11,099 nt of DNA from JBBRQP01 sp038226175 (GTDB lineage Bacteria > Cyanobacteriota > Cyanobacteriia > Gloeobacterales > Anthocerotibacteraceae): the NCBI GenBank assembly GCA_038226175.1, contig JBBRQP010000091.1, positions 1 to 11,099 of the forward strand, given 5' to 3'. Below the pieces are notes generated by a model. That model saw only the letters and a program-made list of their open reading frames with translations. It was not told where the DNA came from and did not search any database. This document shows, one piece after another, positions 7,186 to 11,099 of this stretch; positions within the stretch are counted from its first letter, which is position 1, and the number at the start of each line of letters is the position of its first letter. The position numbers and the translations under genes are program-made.

Positions 7186-10100
7186 ATGCGCACCGACACC
7201 AGCGAAAAGGGACTCGAAAGCCTAATCATGCGCCACATGACCGGGACCGACGGATTGTCCTCCGGTTCCACTGGTAGCGCGTCCGATACGGGAGGTCAGT
7301 ATGTTGGTACTGGTTGGTTTGCAGGTAACTCAGCAAGCTATGACCGCGAATATGCCGTAGATAAGGATCATCTATTTCCCTTTCTCGCCACAACCCAGCC
7401 AGAGGAATACGCCAAATTAGGTATCACCGATTATCGGGATAAGACCAGCATGGTGCGGCAAAAATTCCTTGCTCGCCTACAAGGAGAAATCACCAAGCGC
7501 GGAGTGATTGATGTCTTGCGTAAGGGCATTAAGCACGGCCCGCTAAGTTTTGACCTGTTTTATGGGACACCCTCACCAGAAAATACAAAGGCAGTAGCCC
7601 GCCATGCTGCCAACCGTTTCAGCATCACACGCCAGCTTTACTACAGCCGCGAGGAAACAAAGCGGGCACTAGACTTATGCGCCTTCATCAATGGTCTACC
7701 CGTAGCCACCTTCGAGTTAAAAAATAGTCTAACCAAGCAAACTGTTGAAGATGCCGTCGAACAATACAAGCGTGACCGTGACCCCCAGGAAACGCTCTTT
7801 AAATTCGGGCGCTGTGTCGTGCATTTTGCTATAGATGACCAAGAAGTAGCCATGTGTACCGCCCTCAAAGGGAGTAAGGGTATGGCAAAAGAATCCTGGT
7901 TCTTACCCTTCAACCAAGGGTGGAACGATGGTGCAGGTAATCCGCCCAACCCAGACGGTATCAAGACCGATTACCTATGGAAGCGTATTCTAACCCCGGC
8001 GAGCCTCACCGATATTCTGGAGAATTTCGCCCAAGTTGTGGAGGAAGAAAACCCTAAAACAGGGAAGAAAAAGCCGGTACAAATATTCCCCCGCTACCAC
8101 CAACTTGATGTAGTGCGTCAACTTCTCGCCGATGCACTAGCCTATGGTGTGGGTCAGCGGTATCTTATCCAACACTCCGCAGGTAGCGGCAAATCAAACT
8201 CTATTGCCTGGCTTGCCCACCAGCTTATTGGTTTACACAAGGAGGGTGCAGATGTCTTTGATTCCATCATCGTTATCACCGACCGTCGGCTTCTAGACCA
8301 GCAAATCCGCGAGACCATTAAGAGCTTCGCGCAAGTAGGTAGCATCATTGGTGCCGTCAAGGAAAGTACGGGCACGTCTAAGACAGAACAACTCGCCCGT
8401 TATCTCCGGGACGGTAAGAAGCTCATCATCTGCACAGTGCAAACATTTCCAGAAGTACTCAAGAAAATCGGCGAAGAACATCGAGGCAAGAAGTTCGCCA
8501 TCATTATTGATGAGGCACACTCTAGCCAAGGCGGAGGCGCCACCGCTGCCATGAGTATGGCGCTCAGTGAAGACGGTGCTGAGCAGGAGGAAGAGACGAC
8601 CGAAGATAAGATCAACCGCATCATGGAATCGCGGAAACTACTCACCAACGCCAGCTACTTCGCCTTCACTGCCCCACCTAAGAACAAGACCCTGGAGATT
8701 TTTGGAACCCCCTACATGGTCGGTGATGAGAAGAAGTTTCGCCCCTTCCATAGCTACACCATGAAACAGGCTATCCAAGAACGCTTCATCCTCGACGTTC
8801 TCAAAAGCTATACCCCGGTGGCAAGCTACTACCGTCTGGCTAAAACCGTAGATGGCGACCCCGAATTTGACGTAAAGAAAGCGCGTAAGAAACTAAAAGC
8901 CTACGTAGAAAACCACAATCAGGCTATTCGCAACAAGACCGAGATTATGGTGAACCATTTCATGGAACAGGTCATTAGCTATAACAAAATAGGAGGTAAA
9001 GCCAGGGCAATGGTGGTGACGGGTAGCATTCAGCGGGCGATCCAGTACTTCTACGCTTTCCGCGATTACCTCACCGCAATTAAAAGTCCCTACAAGGCTA
9101 TCGTCGCCTTCTCCGGCGAACCAGAATACCAAGGCGAAAAAGTCAGTGAAGCGAAGCTAAATGAATTTCCCAGCAACGATATCGCCAAACAGATTCAGGA
9201 AGACCCCTACCGCTTTCTCATCTGCGCTGACAAATTCCAAACAGGCTATGACGAGCCCCTACTGCACACGATGTATATAGACAAAATGCTCTCCGGTATT
9301 AAAGCGGTACAAACGCTATCCCGCTTGAATCGGGCACACCCCCAGAAGTATGACACCTTCGTTCTCGATTTTCAGAACGATAGCGAAACCATCGAAAATT
9401 CCTTCGCTGACTACTACCGCACCACAATCCTTAGCCGGGAGACAGACCCAAACAAGCTCCACACCCTCAAGGGTGAGCTAGACCAGCACCAAGTCTATTC
9501 CACCTACCAAGTTGAAACCTTGGTAGAACGCTACCTAGATGGCGCAGACCGCGACCAACTTGACCCCATACTCGATACCTGTGCGGCTGTGTATATCCGT
9601 GACCTTGATGAAGACGGGCAAGTAGATTTCAAGGGCAAAGCCAAGGCATTCACCCGCACCTATGACTTCCTAGCCACAATTCTTCCCTATGGTGTACCAG
9701 AGTGGGAAAAGCTTTCCACCTTTCTAAATTTCCTCATCCCCAAGTTGCCTGCCCCAATTGAGGAAGACCTTGCCAAGGGCATTCTTAATGCTATTGACAT
9801 GGACAGCTACCGCGCCGAGAAGAAAGCAACATTAGCCATTACCCTGCCGGACGCTAATGCAGAGATAGAACCTATACCCACATCCGGGGGAGGCCGCAAG
9901 CTAGAACCAGAACTGGATAAACTTTCCAATATCGTCAAGCAGTTTAATGACATCTATGGCGGACTGTTCCAAGATGCAAAAGCAGTAGAAAAGCGCATTC
10001 TGGAAGTCATTCCGCCCAGAGTATCCGCCGACATAGCCTACCAAAATGCAAAGAAAAACTCAGATTCCCAAAACGCTCGCATTGAGCATGACAAAGCCTT

Positions 10101-10224
10101 GAAGCGAGTCATTACTGCCATGTTCAAAGATGACGCCCAACTCTTCAAACAGTTCCAAGACAATAGCTCTTTCCGCGACTGGCTCACCGAAACAATATTT
10201 GGGATGACCTACATAGAGTCGTAA
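7186..10224 (+). CDS. hsdR: Type I restriction endonuclease subunit HsdR, 1012 aa
   Basis: HsdR is the ATP-driven translocase and nuclease subunit that cuts unmethylated DNA when bound to M2S. Visible are an N-terminal PD-(D/E)xK nuclease (D163 ... E177-L-K179, then Q-T-V-E-D-A-V-E-Q-Y), Walker A H330-S-A-G-S-G-K-S337, DEAH box D442-E-A-H445, G687-Y-D and motif VI Q709-T-L-S-R-L-N-R-A717, followed by a helical C-terminal domain. Length is normal for the family. Motif III reads T495-A-P-P-K499, where relatives I recall have T-A-T-P-K, so the conserved Thr is Pro, a change that could uncouple ATPase from translocation. The start four bases after the HigA-ImmA stop fits the family N-terminus (TSEKGLE); GGAG at 7170-7173 is rather distant (12 bases), so coupling is likely. 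No separate promoter is evident, so transcription may come from the higBA promoter. Confidence 0.95.
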   Translation: MRTDTSEKGLESLIMRHMTGTDGLSSGSTGSASDTGGQYVGTGWFAGNSASYDREYAVDKDHLFPFLATTQPEEYAKLGITDYRDKTSMVRQKFLARLQGEITKRGVIDVLRKGIKHGPLSFDLFYGTPSPENTKAVARHAANRFSITRQLYYSREETKRALDLCAFINGLPVATFELKNSLTKQTVEDAVEQYKRDRDPQETLFKFGRCVVHFAIDDQEVAMCTALKGSKGMAKESWFLPFNQGWNDGAGNPPNPDGIKTDYLWKRILTPASLTDILENFAQVVEEENPKTGKKKPVQIFPRYHQLDVVRQLLADALAYGVGQRYLIQHSAGSGKSNSIAWLAHQLIGLHKEGADVFDSIIVITDRRLLDQQIRETIKSFAQVGSIIGAVKESTGTSKTEQLARYLRDGKKLIICTVQTFPEVLKKIGEEHRGKKFAIIIDEAHSSQGGGATAAMSMALSEDGAEQEEETTEDKINRIMESRKLLTNASYFAFTAPPKNKTLEIFGTPYMVGDEKKFRPFHSYTMKQAIQERFILDVLKSYTPVASYYRLAKTVDGDPEFDVKKARKKLKAYVENHNQAIRNKTEIMVNHFMEQVISYNKIGGKARAMVVTGSIQRAIQYFYAFRDYLTAIKSPYKAIVAFSGEPEYQGEKVSEAKLNEFPSNDIAKQIQEDPYRFLICADKFQTGYDEPLLHTMYIDKMLSGIKAVQTLSRLNRAHPQKYDTFVLDFQNDSETIENSFADYYRTTILSRETDPNKLHTLKGELDQHQVYSTYQVETLVERYLDGADRDQLDPILDTCAAVYIRDLDEDGQVDFKGKAKAFTRTYDFLATILPYGVPEWEKLSTFLNFLIPKLPAPIEEDLAKGILNAIDMDSYRAEKKATLAITLPDANAEIEPIPTSGGGRKLEPELDKLSNIVKQFNDIYGGLFQDAKAVEKRILEVIPPRVSADIAYQNAKKNSDSQNARIEHDKALKRVITAMFKDDAQLFKQFQDNSSFRDWLTETIFGMTYIES

Positions 10225-10316
10225 TTCCACCATTACCTCATGTTTAGAGCATTCATTATTAAGTCACAGAATATCAATTTGTGTGTATGTTGTGGAGCAA
10301 ATCTATCATGAAGAAA
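10225..10316. other. AT-rich gap between convergent genes
   Basis: This stretch of 92 bases lies between the ends of hsdR and the - strand gene. Base composition is clearly more AT-rich than in the restriction genes. A weak inverted repeat (GTAAT ... ATTAC, about 10222-10236) overlaps the hsdR stop, but it has no GC-rich stem or T-tract, so I do not call a terminator. No gene or RNA is recognised. Confidence 0.6.
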
Positions 10317-10943
10317 CTAAGTATTCAATGAAGGATGTACAGTAGGAATAAATCCTTTCGCATACATTTTTACAATTGATGCTGGTGTAAGAACGTTTAC
10401 TTGCTGATTACCTAAAGTGAGTGAGGCGGGAGTGTATCCATTAAATGACCAAGTGTATATAGTTCCATTCCATATGAGATATGCTGCATTTTCATATTCA
10501 AATAATGTACCGGAAGGAACTTTATCCAGAGGAGCTTTGAATACTATTTTCCCACCATTGGAATGCGCACGAGCACTATGGAGAACATTATCAATTTCTC
10601 CAATTTTTGTGCCACGAACTGAAGCATCAGGGCGGTTAGCTTGTAGCCAAGCACTCTTAAACTCATCATATCTAGCTCTGCGGCAGTACGCGCAAGGTCG
10701 ATCTCCAGCGGCAAAAGCTGTAACTTCATCTAAAAAAAATAACTCCGAGTAACTATTTTTTGCAAATACTGGTCGCTTAATTCCCTTAAATTCAAGCAAA
10801 CAAGTCACCCAAGCTTTAGAAACCCAAGACTTAATAATCTGGCGATGTTCATTATGAAGAACGCCACGGTTTCCCATCAATGTTCCGCGGCTGGGAACAG
10901 CTTTAAGCCGCCCCCAAGGGTCAACACGATTTTGAAGTGTCAT
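10317..10943 (-). CDS. Conserved protein of unknown function with CxxC motif, 208 aa
   Basis: I recognise this as a conserved family without assigned function. Its members open with a segment like M-T-L-Q-N-R-V-D-P-W-G-R-L, then R-G-T-L-M-G-N-R-G-x-L-H, contain a C-x-x-C followed by two arginines (R-P-C84-A-Y-C87-R-R from this start), and end in a segment like L-T-P-x-S-I-V with H-P near the terminus. The neighbourhood of the CxxC (E-L-F-F-L-D-E ... A-A-G-D-R-P-C-A-Y-C) loosely resembles the zinc-binding end of Ada-type domains, suggesting metal binding; this is inference. No signal peptide or membrane segment is seen. I chose the ATG at 10943-10941 because family similarity begins there. The frame extends upstream to a GTG at 11015, which would start inside the neighbouring IS and adds 24 unfamiliar residues. 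No strong ribosome-binding site precedes the ATG. The gene is convergent with hsdR and more AT-rich, so it is probably unrelated to the restriction operon. Confidence 0.78.
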   Translation of the reverse strand: MTLQNRVDPWGRLKAVPSRGTLMGNRGVLHNEHRQIIKSWVSKAWVTCLLEFKGIKRPVFAKNSYSELFFLDEVTAFAAGDRPCAYCRRARYDEFKSAWLQANRPDASVRGTKIGEIDNVLHSARAHSNGGKIVFKAPLDKVPSGTLFEYENAAYLIWNGTIYTWSFNGYTPASLTLGNQQVNVLTPASIVKMYAKGFIPTVHPSLNT

Positions 10944-10960
10944 GAGAAAGGATAAATGAT

Positions 10961-11099
10961 ACACTTTCCGCTTATAGAATAAGGTGTGGTAAAGAACCTT
11001 AGTCTTGTGAACCACCTGAGTGTGGAAGAATTAGAAAAGCGCTACCGCCAAGCAACGGACGGGGTGGAACGCACCCACCTGCAAATTATTTGGTTACTC
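10961..11099 (+). mobile_element. IS630-family insertion sequence, 5' end, partial
   Basis: A transposase start at the right edge marks an element that continues beyond the window. The left tip must lie between the upstream edge of the - strand gene (10943) and the transposase start. I place it tentatively near the TA at 10960-10961 because IS630 elements insert at TA. A short inverted repeat, CTTAT-AGA-ATAAG (10971-10983), lies in the leader. The boundary is uncertain by about 20 bases, since the partner end is not visible. Confidence 0.5.
11007..11099 (+). CDS. IS630-family transposase, N-terminal 31 residues only
   Basis: From GTG 11007 the translation begins MNHLSVEELEKRYRQATDGV and continues E-R-T-H-L-Q-I-I-W-L-L to the window edge. 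This is the opening I know from IS630-family (Tc1/mariner-like) transposases, whose N-terminal helix-turn-helix binds the element ends ahead of a DDE catalytic domain that is outside this window. An earlier in-frame GTG at 10986 could also serve; the frame opens after TAA 10980-10982. No clear Shine-Dalgarno helps to choose. Integrity beyond residue 31 cannot be judged. Confidence 0.75.
   Translation, partial: MNHLSVEELEKRYRQATDGVERTHLQIIWLL

Noticed and set aside
10222..10236. Small inverted repeat at the end of hsdR as a terminator
   Set aside because: Five-base AT-rich arms without a T-tract are too weak to support termination.
10944..11015. 24-residue N-terminal extension of the - strand gene from GTG 11015
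   Set aside because: Family similarity starts at the ATG at 10943, and the extension overlaps the IS630 transposase start on the opposite strand.

Overview
This window holds a type I restriction-modification locus that has been expanded with two extra modules and is bounded on both sides by insertion-sequence fragments. All defence genes lie on the + strand in the order hsdM, DUF262/DUF1524 protein, hsdS, higB, higA-ImmA fusion, hsdR. After these comes one conserved gene of unknown function on the - strand. Both edges of the window cut through transposase genes: an IS3-type orfA on the - strand at the left and an IS630-type transposase on the + strand at the right.

Host: bacterial gene organisation with ATGA/TAATG overlaps and moderate GC. 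The right-hand transposase start resembles, from memory, IS630-family proteins common in cyanobacteria, but the locus itself travels widely among Gram-negative bacteria. I would call it a cyanobacterium or a proteobacterium, with low certainty. There is no rRNA, tRNA or housekeeping gene to fix the taxonomy.

Layout. 1-105: the end of an IS3-family element, inserted at about codon 3 of hsdM. About 107-2417: hsdM, with methyltransferase motifs intact but the start codon lost and two reading-frame breaks (near 125-135 and near 2121-2133), so probably a pseudogene or a recently damaged gene. 2414-4240: a GmrSD-like DUF262 + DUF1524 protein, overlapping hsdM and hsdS by 4 bases on each side. 4237-5628: hsdS with two target-recognition halves. 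5636-5684: a promoter whose -10 box lies between the arms of a perfect 12-bp inverted repeat, the likely autoregulatory operator of the next genes. 5689-7181: HigB-type mRNA interferase toxin and a HigA-like antitoxin fused to an ImmA/IrrE zinc peptidase. 7186-10224: hsdR, with nuclease and helicase motifs, but with a Pro replacing Thr in helicase motif III. 10225-10316: short AT-rich gap. 10317-10943 (-): conserved protein of unknown function with a CxxC motif. From roughly 10961 to the end: IS630-type element.

How they may work together (inference): HsdM2S would methylate and HsdR2M2S would restrict. The DUF262/DUF1524 protein is a candidate second nuclease made in step with M and S. The toxin-antitoxin pair has its own promoter and lies directly upstream of hsdR, so the HigA-ImmA protein may control restriction-subunit synthesis as well as toxin, and may also keep the island in the genome. 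The broken hsdM and the altered HsdR motif suggest that restriction-modification is decaying while the DUF262 protein and the toxin-antitoxin pair remain intact.
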